From positions 124,001-188,000 of the forward strand of contig CAJTMV010000001.1 of NCBI GenBank assembly GCA_910577225.1: a stretch of DNA of 64,000 nucleotides, written 5' to 3'. Both the position numbers and the translations under genes were made by a program. This DNA is from an uncultured Eubacterium sp. (GTDB lineage: Bacteria > Bacillota > Clostridia > Lachnospirales > Lachnospiraceae). Positions within the stretch are counted from its first letter, which is position 1; every line of letters starts with the position of its first letter. Positions 40,480-49,619 of the stretch are shown here, piece after piece. A model generated the notes under the pieces. The model had not been told where the DNA came from, searched no databases, and saw nothing but the letters and a program-made list of their open reading frames with translations.

Positions 40480-42099
40480 CTATTGTTCCTTCCCTTTGTT
40501 CTTTTTTCTGCCGAATGTCAGCCTTAGTCGTTCCATCCGTCTTGTGTAAATCGGACGTTTTCGCATCAGAAACAACGGATAGCGGATCAGACTGTCACGT
40601 TCATCCTCATAATGATTCAGCTCCGCTCCGACATAAGGCATCAGATACGGAATCCCAAAACTGCGCAGCCTGGCGAGATGAATGAGAATGCTTAACGCAG
40701 ATACCAGAAATCCAAACAGCCCAAGCCAGGCTGACAGAGCAATCATATAAAACTTTAGAATACGAAATGCAGTCGCCAGCTCCTCATTCGGTATCGCAAA
40801 CGAACTGAGCGCGGTAAACGCAACGACAATCACAACGATCGGACTGACCAGATTCGCTTCTACGGCTGCCTGACCAATAATCAGACCTCCCACAATCCCG
40901 ATCGTATTCCCCATCGCTCCCGGCAGACGCACTCCGGCTTCCCGCAATAGTTCAAACGACAGCTCCATCAGCAGCACTTCCACAACCGCAGGAAACGGTA
41001 CGCCCTGTCTGGCGGCTGCAAACGACAGCAGCAGAGAGGTCGGCAGTATCTGCGTATGAAAATTGGTCACTGCCAGATAAAATGCCGGCAGCGCCAGCGC
41101 CATCACTGCAGATGCGTATCGGATGAATCGTTCCAGCGTCGCAATCTGAAACCGGTTATAATAGTCGTCGCTCGTCTTTAACATGGAATTAAAATCCGTC
41201 GGAAGGATCAGTGCCGTCGGCGAATTATCACAGATCAGCACGACTCTTCCTTCCATTACCGCAATCGCAGCCCGATCCGGCCGCTGCGTTGTCTGAAATT
41301 GCGGAAACGGCGAATACCATTCGTCTTCTGTCAGCTGCTCGATGATGCCGCTGTCCGGTACGTCGTCGATTGTATACGAATCCAGCCGCCGTTCGATCTC
41401 TTCTAACAGCGACGGATACACCAGACCTTCCATATATACCAGATCGATATTTGTATGAGAATACAATCCTGCTTTTACTTCTTTGACACGTACTCTGGTA
41501 GAGCGGATCCTCTTACGAATTAAAGCAGTATTTACTTTTACTGAATCGGCAAATCCTTCCTGCGAGCCGCGGATTACTTTTTCCGAATCCGGTTTTGTGA
41601 CTCCCATATTCGGGTATCCTTTGTCCGGTATTTTCAAAGCGGCTCCAAATCCGTCAATAAATAATATGACGTCGCCGGTCAGCATCCCAAACTGTACCGC
41701 GTCTTCCACATTGTCAAACGGTGTCACATCGCAAAGTCCCTGTCCGTTATCTGCCAGCGATTCATAGATCCGATCCGCCGGCAAATCCGCCAGATCGTTT
41801 AGCAGCCGGCCGACAAGCGAGTTTTCAAATGCCAGAGAACCTGCCGTAATTTCAATATAGGCCGCCAGACACCGCACACGATCTTTCCCAAGTATCATTT
41901 CACGCATTTTAATATCCGAGCTGTTGCCGAACATCTGCGTAAGAATATCTTTATTCTCACTCACCCGGACAGATACCAGATGAACGTCTTCTTTTGTTGT
42001 AAATCTTTCCTGTTTGTTTACCCGCGACTGACGGGCAGACGATTGTTTTTCACCAGATGACTGCGCTGCGTGGGCGCGTTGTTTTTCATTGTTCTTCAT
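40480..42099 (-). CDS. GerA-family spore germination receptor subunit A
   Basis: 539 residues. A charged, glutamine- and serine-rich N-terminal tail (residues 1-35) precedes the cytoplasmic GerA domain (EMILGKDRVRCLAAYI, DVILFIDGFGAALKIP, RGSQEGFADSVKVNTALIRKRI) and five or so membrane helices from about 300. The strongly conserved GerA block RQGVPFPAVVEVLLMEL and LPGAMGNTIGIVGGLIIGQAAV are intact. First gene of the germination operon. AGAAGGA lies about ten bases before the ATG. Family knowledge: forms the oligomeric ion-conducting receptor with subunits B and C in the spore inner membrane. Confidence 0.93.
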   Translation of the reverse strand: MKNNEKQRAHAAQSSGEKQSSARQSRVNKQERFTTKEDVHLVSVRVSENKDILTQMFGNSSDIKMREMILGKDRVRCLAAYIEITAGSLAFENSLVGRLLNDLADLPADRIYESLADNGQGLCDVTPFDNVEDAVQFGMLTGDVILFIDGFGAALKIPDKGYPNMGVTKPDSEKVIRGSQEGFADSVKVNTALIRKRIRSTRVRVKEVKAGLYSHTNIDLVYMEGLVYPSLLEEIERRLDSYTIDDVPDSGIIEQLTEDEWYSPFPQFQTTQRPDRAAIAVMEGRVVLICDNSPTALILPTDFNSMLKTSDDYYNRFQIATLERFIRYASAVMALALPAFYLAVTNFHTQILPTSLLLSFAAARQGVPFPAVVEVLLMELSFELLREAGVRLPGAMGNTIGIVGGLIIGQAAVEANLVSPIVVIVVAFTALSSFAIPNEELATAFRILKFYMIALSAWLGLFGFLVSALSILIHLARLRSFGIPYLMPYVGAELNHYEDERDSLIRYPLFLMRKRPIYTRRMERLRLTFGRKKNKGKEQ

Positions 42100-42216
42100 A
42101 TACTGAAAATCCTTCTGTTATAATAGCTGATGTCTGATTCTGTCTTTAGTATCCTCCTTTCCGACTTATTTATACACATCCTTATGAAAAATATTGCCAG
42201 ATCGATCTCTGATCAT

Positions 42217-42246
42217 AAAAAAAACACCCGGCTGCAGACCGGGTGT
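42217..42246 (-). terminator. Rho-independent terminator after the metallophosphoesterase gene
   Basis: Perfect 8-base stem (ACACCCGG, 42224-42231, with CCGGGTGT, 42239-42246) and a 7-base loop, followed on the minus strand by seven to eight Ts. A second, longer hairpin with a three-base bulge (42258-42291) lies just before it. Confidence 0.9.
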
Positions 42247-42300
42247 CCGATACAAAAAAAGAAACATCGATTGGACAACCAATGTTTCTTTTCCCCGTTC

Positions 42301-42900
42301 TCACTTATCCGGTATCTCTATCACATACCGTTCAAACGCATTAATCACCCGCGTTTTTCCGCGCTCGTCTTCCCGTACGTGCCCTCTCCCGTAATTCATA
42401 TGCACATGCCCGTGAATAAAATAGTCCGGCTCATACCTGTCCATCAATTCATTAAAAACATGAAACCCGTGATGGGGCAGATCTTCTCCGTCATGCAGTC
42501 CCTTTGCAGGCGCATGGGTTAACAGTACGTCAAAGCCTCTGCTCCTCCAGATCGGGAAACGCATCTTTTTCACTCTTTTGCACATTTCTTCCTCGCTGAA
42601 CTGCCAGGCATCGTCTTTGTAACGCATGGAACCTCCCAGCCCCAGTATCCGCAGTCCCCGGTAATTATAAACGGTATCGTCGATACAGATGCAGCCCTCC
42701 GGCCCCCGGACATTATATTTTGCATCGTGATTCCCATGTACATACAATACCGGAACGGATGCCATTGTGGCCAGAAACGACAAATATTCCGCATTCAGGT
42801 CGCCGCAGGAAAGAATCAGATCGATTCCTTCCAGCTCTTCCCTGCGGTAAAAATCCCATAACGCTTTACACTCTACATCTGCGATTAGTAATACTTTCAT
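42301..42900 (-). CDS. Calcineurin-like metallophosphoesterase
   Basis: 199 residues with the full set of metal-site blocks: LLIADVE (D-x-H position, here with E), LSCGDLN (GDxx), VHGNHDAKY (GNHD), LLTHAPA and FIHGHVHMNYG (GHxH). Start MKVLLIADVE is typical. The first block has D-V-E instead of D-x-H, a small deviation that may affect one metal ligand. The gene starts within the stop of the ParB/BMP fusion (TGATG), so they are translationally coupled, and it ends with a strong terminator. Substrate unknown; relatives act on phosphodiesters or nucleotides. Confidence 0.88.
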   Translation of the reverse strand: MKVLLIADVECKALWDFYRREELEGIDLILSCGDLNAEYLSFLATMASVPVLYVHGNHDAKYNVRGPEGCICIDDTVYNYRGLRILGLGGSMRYKDDAWQFSEEEMCKRVKKMRFPIWRSRGFDVLLTHAPAKGLHDGEDLPHHGFHVFNELMDRYEPDYFIHGHVHMNYGRGHVREDERGKTRVINAFERYVIEIPDK

Positions 42901-44813
42901 CAGAATCCACCCTGCAGCCGGACAAACTCTTTCACTTCTTCCTTTAGCTCGCTCAGTTGTGGAATCCTTCCCTCTATATTGCTCGCCAGATAGTTCATCT
43001 TAAAGATTTCTTCCGGCTCCAGGCGCTTGCCTGCTTCATTTGTCACAGTCCCGTCCTGTTTTGTCCAGGTAAACTGGAACGGACTGAATTCTCTTCGGCG
43101 GATCTGTTCGGTTAACAAATCGATCAGAACCTTCGTGCCGTACGGCAGCTTCTGCGAACATACAATCTCCAGTACGCCGGAGGAAATCCCCCACCAGTAA
43201 TTCAGCGCACGGTTTTTGTTTTTCTCTACTTCATCTTTCCACGTATTTTCCAGAATACTGCGGATAATAAGCTCGTATACTTTTCCCCAGTGACAGATCG
43301 ACGTGGCGATATTTTCAATCTGACCGTCTTCAAACTGACGGTACAGGCCGTATTTTCTCGTCGGATACTTTGGATTAATCATATCCTTGTCAAAAATCAG
43401 ATGCACGTCTTTGGGCCATTCCTGTTTTGTTCCGCCAATTGCAGAGCTCCAGTGCAGATATACTTTTACCCTTGGATTGACCATCTGGGCGCCTAAGGCA
43501 AATGCATTGATATTTGCGATAGTACTGTAAATCGGATAATCCGCCATATATCCGATGGCATTTGTTTCTGACAATGCTCCTGCGATAACGCCAAGCAGAA
43601 ACTTGCTTTCATACATCCGGCAGTAGTACGTACGGATTGCCTGCGATTTGGAGTTCGTCGAACAGTTGAGTATTTTAATCTCCGGATGCCGGACCGCCGC
43701 TTTTATGCTCGCGCTCGCCAGCTGTGCCGGAACGGTAAAAATAATCCGATTGCCGTCTTCGATCGCCGCCTCGATAATATCTTCCGAATTATTCGTAAAT
43801 TCCGCATGTTCATAAATCGACGTTTGAATGCGCTGGCCAAATACCTGCTCCAGATGCACCCTGCCCATCTCATGCGCATAATTCCACGCGGAATTGACAA
43901 CGGATTTTTCAAAAATAAACGCAATTTTTAACTGTTTCGGCGTATCGTTCAAAATACGGTTCAGAATCGATCGTCCGGACGCGGTTTTTTCTTTCTGATG
44001 CGGCTCCAGTACAATTTTCATGGAATCGTCCTGGCCAAGCGTTACAAATTCATCCCACATTTTTGTCAGATTGCTTTTAATCTCATCCTCGCTGCCTGAC
44101 TGCAGCTGCCATGCCGGAAAGATCTCAATATATGCCAAAAACGCGTCCCCGGATGTAATCGGAATCTTGTCTCCGCCTTTCGCTTTATAGATTTTACGGA
44201 AATTCAAAAACTCGCTGCGCAGCGCTGTCCGGCTTTCTTCAGTCCACGCCTCGCCCGGCTGATAGCCATAATTTTTATACAGCTTTGCATAGGAACCTTC
44301 CTTTGAAAACCAGATATCATAGATTTTCGCGTCGTCATAAAAATCCATAAATTCAAAATATATTTTATTTTCCAGATCATCGGTTTTTTTCGGAATAATT
44401 CGCGTAACCTTCGCGCTTATTTTCACAGCGTTCAGACTTTTTAATACGCTGACGCGCTTATTCCCCTCCATCACATAAAACCGGTGCATATATTCATAGG
44501 CCACGATCGGATCCCGGATGCCCTCCGCTAACTGGGAATCATACAGACCGGACCATTTATAGGCAAATTCTGTCTCCACGTCTAACAACGGCATAAAGTT
44601 GTTTGCGAAAGAATTCTGCCGTCCAGCCGTCTTTGTACCTGCGACCAGATACAAAGGGATCTCGATCACCCCAATATATTTTTCTCCGGCTGTACGTTCA
44701 TATGGAAGAAAATCATCCAGAGCGCTTAAATATGGGTAATCTCCTTTATTCATTGCTGTTCGGTATGCTTTTTGCGCCAGCTTGTTAGCTGCCTGATATG
44801 CTTCGATGGACAT
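42900..44813 (-). CDS. ParB-like N-terminal domain fused to a BMP-type (basic membrane protein) ligand-binding domain
   Basis: 637 residues. Residues about 45-190 are ParB/sulfiredoxin-like: EIPLYLVAGTKTAGRQ, AYEYMHRFYVMEGNKRVSVLK (the GNxRxxA-type block) and KVTRIIPKK. Residues about 300-600 match BMP/Med lipoproteins: LKIAFIFEKSVVNSAWNYAHE, IFTVPAQLASASIKAA, SKFLLGVIAGALSETNAIGYMADY and INAFALGAQMVNPRVKVYL. BMP proteins normally bind nucleosides outside the cell after a lipoprotein signal; no signal is present, so this protein is probably cytoplasmic. ATG 44813 has AAGGGGG upstream; the longer frame starts at an unsupported GTG. Function is unknown; a cytoplasmic nucleoside sensor is possible. 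Confidence 0.8.
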   Translation of the reverse strand: MSIEAYQAANKLAQKAYRTAMNKGDYPYLSALDDFLPYERTAGEKYIGVIEIPLYLVAGTKTAGRQNSFANNFMPLLDVETEFAYKWSGLYDSQLAEGIRDPIVAYEYMHRFYVMEGNKRVSVLKSLNAVKISAKVTRIIPKKTDDLENKIYFEFMDFYDDAKIYDIWFSKEGSYAKLYKNYGYQPGEAWTEESRTALRSEFLNFRKIYKAKGGDKIPITSGDAFLAYIEIFPAWQLQSGSEDEIKSNLTKMWDEFVTLGQDDSMKIVLEPHQKEKTASGRSILNRILNDTPKQLKIAFIFEKSVVNSAWNYAHEMGRVHLEQVFGQRIQTSIYEHAEFTNNSEDIIEAAIEDGNRIIFTVPAQLASASIKAAVRHPEIKILNCSTNSKSQAIRTYYCRMYESKFLLGVIAGALSETNAIGYMADYPIYSTIANINAFALGAQMVNPRVKVYLHWSSAIGGTKQEWPKDVHLIFDKDMINPKYPTRKYGLYRQFEDGQIENIATSICHWGKVYELIIRSILENTWKDEVEKNKNRALNYWWGISSGVLEIVCSQKLPYGTKVLIDLLTEQIRRREFSPFQFTWTKQDGTVTNEAGKRLEPEEIFKMNYLASNIEGRIPQLSELKEEVKEFVRLQGGF

Positions 44814-44848
44814 AGACGCCACCCCCTTCTTTTACACGTTAGAAATAC

Positions 44849-46786
44849 CTAAGTTGACACAATATTACCGGTATACAGCTGGTAATATTTACCGCGCTCT
44901 TCCATGAGCTTTTCATGATTTCCGCGTTCGATCACACGTCCCTGTTCCAGTACGATAATACAGTCGCTGTTGCGAACCGTAGACAGCCGGTGAGCGATCA
45001 CGAATGTCGTCCTGCCTCTCATCAGCTTATCCATGCCATCCTGCACAATTTTTTCCGTTCTTGTATCGATCGAGCTGGTCGCTTCGTCCAGAATCAGCAC
45101 AGGAGGATCCGCGATCGCCGCGCGTGCAATCGCTAACAGCTGCCGCTGGCCCTGACTCAGGTTTGCGCCGTCTCCGGTCAGCATCGTCTGATAGCCGTCC
45201 GGTAAATGCCGGATAAAGCCGTCCGCGTTTGCCAGCTTCGCTGCCGCCATTACTTCCGTATCTGTCGCGTCCAGCTTGCCATAACGAATATTTTCCATCA
45301 CGGTTGCCGTAAACAGATGCGTATCCTGCAATACGATTCCAAGCGAATGCCGCAGATCGTCTTTTTTGATTTTGTTGATATTAATGCCGTCATAACGGAT
45401 TTTACCATCCTGTATATCATAAAATCGATTGATCAGATTGGTAATCGTTGTCTTTCCGGCGCCGGTCGAGCCGACAAACGCGATCTTTTGTCCCGGCGTC
45501 GCGTACAGGTCCACATTATGAAGCACAATTTTTTCCGGCACGTATCCAAAGTCCACATCATCGAACACAACGTCTCCGGTCAGCTCGGTATAGGTAACTG
45601 TCCCTTCCTGCTGGTGCGGATGTTTCCAGGCCCAAAGTCCGGTACGCACACCTCCCGGCGCCTCCATAATCTGTCCGTTTTCTTTTTTTGCATTTACAAG
45701 CGTTACGTAACCTTCGTCTGTTTCCACCGGTTCGTCTAACAGACGAAAGACGCGTTCCGCTCCTGCAATTGCCATAACTACTGCGTTTAACTGCATGCTG
45801 ACCTGGTTGATCGGCTGGTTAAAATTTCTGTTAAACGTCAGAAAACTGGCCAGCTTTCCAATCGTAAAGCCGCCGATTCCGTTCATGGCCAGAATGCCGC
45901 CCGCAATCGAGCAGAATACGTAGCTGACATTGCCAAGCTGCGCGTTGACCGGCATTAAAATATTGGCAAACCGGTTCGCCTGATAAGCGCTTTCAAACAA
46001 CTGATCGTTCAGCTGCTTAAAGTCTTTGATCGACGTCTCCTCATGGCAGAATACTTTTACCACTTTCTGCCCTTCCATCATTTCTTCAATATAGCCGTTT
46101 ACCTTGCCCAGATCCTGCTGCTGCGCAAGGAAATATTTGCTGCTTAATCCTGCCAGCCGCTTTGTCATAAACAGCATAACCGCAACCATAAACAGCGTCA
46201 GCGCGGTCAGCGGAACGCTCAGATAAATCATGCTGCCCAGCACGCTCACAATGGTAATCACGCTGTTGAAAAGCTGCGGCACACTCTGACTGATCATCTG
46301 ACGCAGCGTATCGATATCGTTGGTATACACAGACATAATATCGCCATGTGCATGCGTGTCAAAATAACGGATCGGCAGCTTTTCCATATGAGAAAACAGA
46401 TCGTTTCTCAGGTCCCGCAGCGTCCCCTGACTGACATAGATCATAATCTTTACCTGCGCATAGCTGGCAATGACCGCAATGCCATAATAGATCCCAACGC
46501 GTGTAATCGCCTGCAGCAGATCGCCAAAGTCCGGCGATTCGCTCTCCAAAAGAGGCAGAATATAACCGTCGATCAGCTCCTGCATAAATAACGTTCCCTG
46601 TACCGACGCAAACGCCGTATAAATAATACAGGCCATTACCACAATGACCGCCAGCAGATATTTACGCATGACATAGGCCATTAACCTGCGTATAATCTTT
46701 CCCGGATGTTTCACCTGCGGTCCTCTGCCTTTCCCCGGTCCCGCGTGTCTGCCGGGGCCGTGTACAGGTTTTGCTTTTTCTGCCAT
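44849..46786 (-). CDS. ABC exporter subunit with canonical ATPase (heterodimer partner)
   Basis: 645 residues: a glycine/histidine/proline-rich N-terminal tail, six membrane helices from about 38 to 330 (ABC type I exporter domain), then an ATPase with Walker A GSTGAGKTT, Q-loop VLQDTHLFTATVMENI, signature LSQGQ and Walker B LILDEATSSID with the catalytic Glu. It begins at the stop of the other exporter gene (shared TGA/ATG at 46786-46788) with GGAGGTGATC before the ATG. Such pairs (LmrC/LmrD, EfrC/EfrD type) extrude drugs, lipids or peptides. Substrate unknown. Confidence 0.92.
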   Translation of the reverse strand: MAEKAKPVHGPGRHAGPGKGRGPQVKHPGKIIRRLMAYVMRKYLLAVIVVMACIIYTAFASVQGTLFMQELIDGYILPLLESESPDFGDLLQAITRVGIYYGIAVIASYAQVKIMIYVSQGTLRDLRNDLFSHMEKLPIRYFDTHAHGDIMSVYTNDIDTLRQMISQSVPQLFNSVITIVSVLGSMIYLSVPLTALTLFMVAVMLFMTKRLAGLSSKYFLAQQQDLGKVNGYIEEMMEGQKVVKVFCHEETSIKDFKQLNDQLFESAYQANRFANILMPVNAQLGNVSYVFCSIAGGILAMNGIGGFTIGKLASFLTFNRNFNQPINQVSMQLNAVVMAIAGAERVFRLLDEPVETDEGYVTLVNAKKENGQIMEAPGGVRTGLWAWKHPHQQEGTVTYTELTGDVVFDDVDFGYVPEKIVLHNVDLYATPGQKIAFVGSTGAGKTTITNLINRFYDIQDGKIRYDGININKIKKDDLRHSLGIVLQDTHLFTATVMENIRYGKLDATDTEVMAAAKLANADGFIRHLPDGYQTMLTGDGANLSQGQRQLLAIARAAIADPPVLILDEATSSIDTRTEKIVQDGMDKLMRGRTTFVIAHRLSTVRNSDCIIVLEQGRVIERGNHEKLMEERGKYYQLYTGNIVST

Positions 46787-48624
46787 CAGTGATCACCTCC
46801 GTGTTCATCAAAATCTCCGCCTCCGCCAGTCTGCGACTCATAAACTTCACGGTAAATCTCATTGCTCTCCAGCAGCTGCTCATGTGTGCCAAATCCATGT
46901 ACCCGTCCCTGCTCCAGTACGATAATACGATCGGCATGCTGTACCGAAGAAATTCGCTGTGCGATAATCAGCTTTGTCGTTCCCGGAATTTCCTGTGCAA
47001 ACGCTTTGCGTATCTTCGCGTCTGTGGCGGTATCCACAGCGCTTGTCGAGTCGTCCAGAATGAGTATTTTCGGCTTTTTCAGCAATGCTCTCGCAATACA
47101 AAGACGCTGTTTTTGCCCGCCGGATACGTTGGCGCCGCCCTGTTCGATATACGTATTGTATCCATCCGGCATTGCTTCGATAAATTCGTCTGCACATGCG
47201 AGGCGGCAGGCCCGTCTGCACTCTTCCTCACTGGCATTCAGATCGCCCCAGCGCAGATTGTCATAGATCGTTCCGGAAAACAATACGTTTTTCTGCAATA
47301 CGACCGATACCTCGTTGCGCAGCGTTTCGATATCATAGCTTCTGACATCTTTACCGCCTACCTTCACACAGCCTGCCGTCACATCGTACAAGCGGCTGAT
47401 CAGATTAACCAGACTCGATTTCGAGCTGCCGGTACCGCCGATAATTCCAATCGTTTCGCCGGAATGAATATCCAGATGAATATCTGACAGAACGAGACCG
47501 TTTCCGGATTCCTGCGCCAATGCCTGCCCCGCGTCCGCATGTTTCTGATTCCCATCTGCCGCATCCGCATGTTTCCCATCCGTACCTTTGCGGTAACAAA
47601 AATCCACATGCTCAAACCGGATACTTCCATCCGGTACGCAGAAATCAGGCTGCGGCGGATTTTCCAGCGTACTTTTTTCATTTAAGATTTCCGCGATACG
47701 CTTTGCGCTTGCCGAGCTCATCGTAATCATTACAAATGCCATGGACAGCATCATCAGGCTCATCAGAATGTTCATACAATATGCCAGCAGACTCATCAGA
47801 TCGCCCGTCTGCAGTTCGGTTGCATTGGTTGAAACAATCAGCTTTGCACCCAGCCAGCTGATGCCCAGAATACAGCTGAATACCGTAAACATCATGGCAG
47901 GCGCATTGTATGTCACAATACTTTCCGCTTTTATAAACATCAGATACAGATTGCCGCATGCTTTTTTAAACTTGCTGATTTCATAATCTTCTCTGACATA
48001 TGCCTTGACCACACGGATTGCCGCAATATTTTCCTGCACGCTGGCGTTTAAATCGTCGTATTTTTCAAATACCGCGCTGAAATATTTGTACGCATTGACC
48101 GTAATGACCGCCAGAAACGCTCCCAGCAAAATCACTGCGACCAGATAAACCGACGCCAGTTTTGCAGAGATAAAAAACGACATAACCATTGCGATAATCA
48201 GTGAAAACGGAGCCCGCACGCACATCCTTAGAATCATCTGATATGCATTCTGCAGATTGGTCACATCTGTCGTCAGCCTTGTAACCAGACCGGCCGTTGA
48301 ATATTTGTCAATATTTTCAAAAGAATATCCCTGAATGTTGACAAACATCCCTTCCCTCAGATTTTTTGCAAAGCCGGCGGAGGCTCTCGCGCCGTATTTT
48401 CCTCCCATAACGCCCGCTGTCAGACCGGCAAATGCAGCGATAATCATCAAAGCTCCCATCAGATAAATATGTCTGATATCGCTTTTTTCCACTCCGTCGT
48501 CGATAATAGACGCCATCAGAAGCGGAATCAGCATTTCCATAATTACCTCAAAAATCATAGATACCGGTGTCATCAAAGAGTCTCTTTTAAATTCTTTAAT
48601 ATAAGAAGCCAGTGTTTTTAGCAA
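46786..48624 (-). CDS. ABC exporter subunit with degenerate ATPase site
   Basis: 612 residues, TTG start with GGAAAGGAAG upstream. Six membrane helices precede the ATPase. Walker A is GGTGSSKSS (Ser where a Gly is usual). The residue after Walker B is Asp instead of the catalytic Glu (ILDDSTSAVD), the mark of the degenerate site in heterodimeric exporters. Signature is VSGGQ. Between the first strand of the ATPase (FCYRKGTDG) and VLSDIHLDI there is an unusual 28-residue insertion rich in His, Ala, Asp and Gly, with KHADA occurring twice, encoded by a short imperfect DNA repeat around 47520-47585. Works with the downstream gene. Confidence 0.92.
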   Translation of the reverse strand: MLKTLASYIKEFKRDSLMTPVSMIFEVIMEMLIPLLMASIIDDGVEKSDIRHIYLMGALMIIAAFAGLTAGVMGGKYGARASAGFAKNLREGMFVNIQGYSFENIDKYSTAGLVTRLTTDVTNLQNAYQMILRMCVRAPFSLIIAMVMSFFISAKLASVYLVAVILLGAFLAVITVNAYKYFSAVFEKYDDLNASVQENIAAIRVVKAYVREDYEISKFKKACGNLYLMFIKAESIVTYNAPAMMFTVFSCILGISWLGAKLIVSTNATELQTGDLMSLLAYCMNILMSLMMLSMAFVMITMSSASAKRIAEILNEKSTLENPPQPDFCVPDGSIRFEHVDFCYRKGTDGKHADAADGNQKHADAGQALAQESGNGLVLSDIHLDIHSGETIGIIGGTGSSKSSLVNLISRLYDVTAGCVKVGGKDVRSYDIETLRNEVSVVLQKNVLFSGTIYDNLRWGDLNASEEECRRACRLACADEFIEAMPDGYNTYIEQGGANVSGGQKQRLCIARALLKKPKILILDDSTSAVDTATDAKIRKAFAQEIPGTTKLIIAQRISSVQHADRIIVLEQGRVHGFGTHEQLLESNEIYREVYESQTGGGGDFDEHGGDH

Positions 48625-48683
48625 TCAGATTCACTTCCTTTCCGATCAGATTCCTTCCTGATTGTATTCCAAAATGACGTTCG

Positions 48684-49289
48684 TTATACCTGCGCCACGT
48701 TACGAATTGCTGCCAGCAGCTCGTCATAAGTCTCGTATGCCGCAAGATTCGGATAGTCCGCCTTGATCTGTTCGGTACTCTTAAATAAAAAGCCGGCCTG
48801 ACTTGCCTGAATCATTCCAAGATCGTTGTAGCTGTCTCCGCTTGCAATCGTATCATAACCGATCGACTGCAGCGCCTTTACCGTTGTATACTTGGAGTTT
48901 TCGACACGCATTTTATATCCGGTAATCGCTCCATGCTCGCCGACCTCCAACGAATTGCAAAAAATCGTCGGCCATCCCAGCTTCTGCATCAGCGGCTTTG
49001 CAAACTGCTCAAACGTGTCGCTGATAATAATTACCTGCGTCAGTGAACGAAGCTCATCCAAAAACTCCTTCGCACCCGCCAGCGGTTCGATCGCAGCAAT
49101 CGTATCCTGAATCTCTTTTAATCCCAGACCATGCTCTTTGAGTATTTCCAGACGGCCTTTCATCAGCTTGTCATAATCTGGTTCGTCTCTTGTCGTTTTC
49201 TCCAATTCCGGAATGCCGGTTGCTTTTGCAAATGCAATCCATATCTCTGGTACCAGTACGCCTTCCAGGTCTAAACATGTTATATACAT
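48684..49289 (-). CDS. thrH: ThrH-like phosphoserine phosphatase / phosphoserine:homoserine phosphotransferase
   Basis: 201 residues, HAD superfamily. Motif I is CLDLEGVLVPEIW (DxEx variant typical of ThrH, instead of DxDx), motif II IIISDTFEQFA, the motif III lysine lies in ENSKYTTVKAL, and motif IV is ASGDSYNDLGMI. Length and the DLEGVLVPE phrase match ThrH from Pseudomonas-type systems, which dephosphorylates phosphoserine and can pass the phosphate to homoserine. GGAGG precedes the ATG. A plausible promoter with TTGCAC and CAAAAT 17 bases apart lies about 55-80 bases upstream. Sits alone between the exporter pair and the divergent SdpI-like gene. Confidence 0.85.
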   Translation of the reverse strand: MYITCLDLEGVLVPEIWIAFAKATGIPELEKTTRDEPDYDKLMKGRLEILKEHGLGLKEIQDTIAAIEPLAGAKEFLDELRSLTQVIIISDTFEQFAKPLMQKLGWPTIFCNSLEVGEHGAITGYKMRVENSKYTTVKALQSIGYDTIASGDSYNDLGMIQASQAGFLFKSTEQIKADYPNLAAYETYDELLAAIRNVAQV

Positions 49290-49619
49290 TTTTCATACCT
49301 CCATCATTGTCTGAATTTGCTTTCTCCAAAAGCTGCTTCTCTATTTTGACATAAAATGGAAAGATGTGCAAGAGATAGTATGCAGTTATTTTGCCAAAGA
49401 AAATGATAATTATCAGTGGATTGTACCAAAGCAGCGTGACTTCTCCTTTTACAGCGCGCCATACGCCAGAATTAAAAATGTGCGTCAGCATGCAAACCAA
49501 AGCTGTACAGGAGAAATGTAATAAAAATTTAATGGAAACTGAATGGAAATTTTATGGAAATACGACCAGGATTGTGGTATTCTGTTAACAGTACACAGGA
49601 TAGACAAAAGGAGGTTTTT
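49290..49619. promoter_or_regulatory. Divergent intergenic region between thrH and the SdpI-like gene
   Basis: 330 bases with promoters for both directions. For thrH (minus): TTGCAC at 49366-49371, 17 bases, CAAAAT at 49343-49348. For the plus-strand gene: -10 TATTCT at 49578-49583 with a poor -35 (TGGAAA, 49555-49560) overlapped by the last of three 11-base direct repeats (49529-49561). A 12-base palindrome TGATAATTATCA lies at 49404-49415. Confidence 0.55.
49529..49561 (+). repeat. Three 11-base direct repeats at a promoter
   Basis: Three consecutive units with the core ATGGAAA start at exact 11-base intervals (49529, 49540, 49551). The last overlaps the presumed -35 of the SdpI-like gene. 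Helical spacing of tandem half-sites is typical of OmpR-family response regulator binding; the binding protein is not identified. Confidence 0.65.

Noticed and set aside
49404..49415. Fur-box-like palindrome TGATAATTATCA upstream of thrH
   Set aside because: It lacks the full 7-1-7 spacing of a Fur site, lies upstream of the predicted -35, and thrH has no iron link; AT-rich chance is likely.
49171..49500. Minus-strand frame overlapping the thrH start region
   Set aside because: It runs out of frame into thrH, whose ribosome binding site and motifs are clear; no support for a separate membrane protein.
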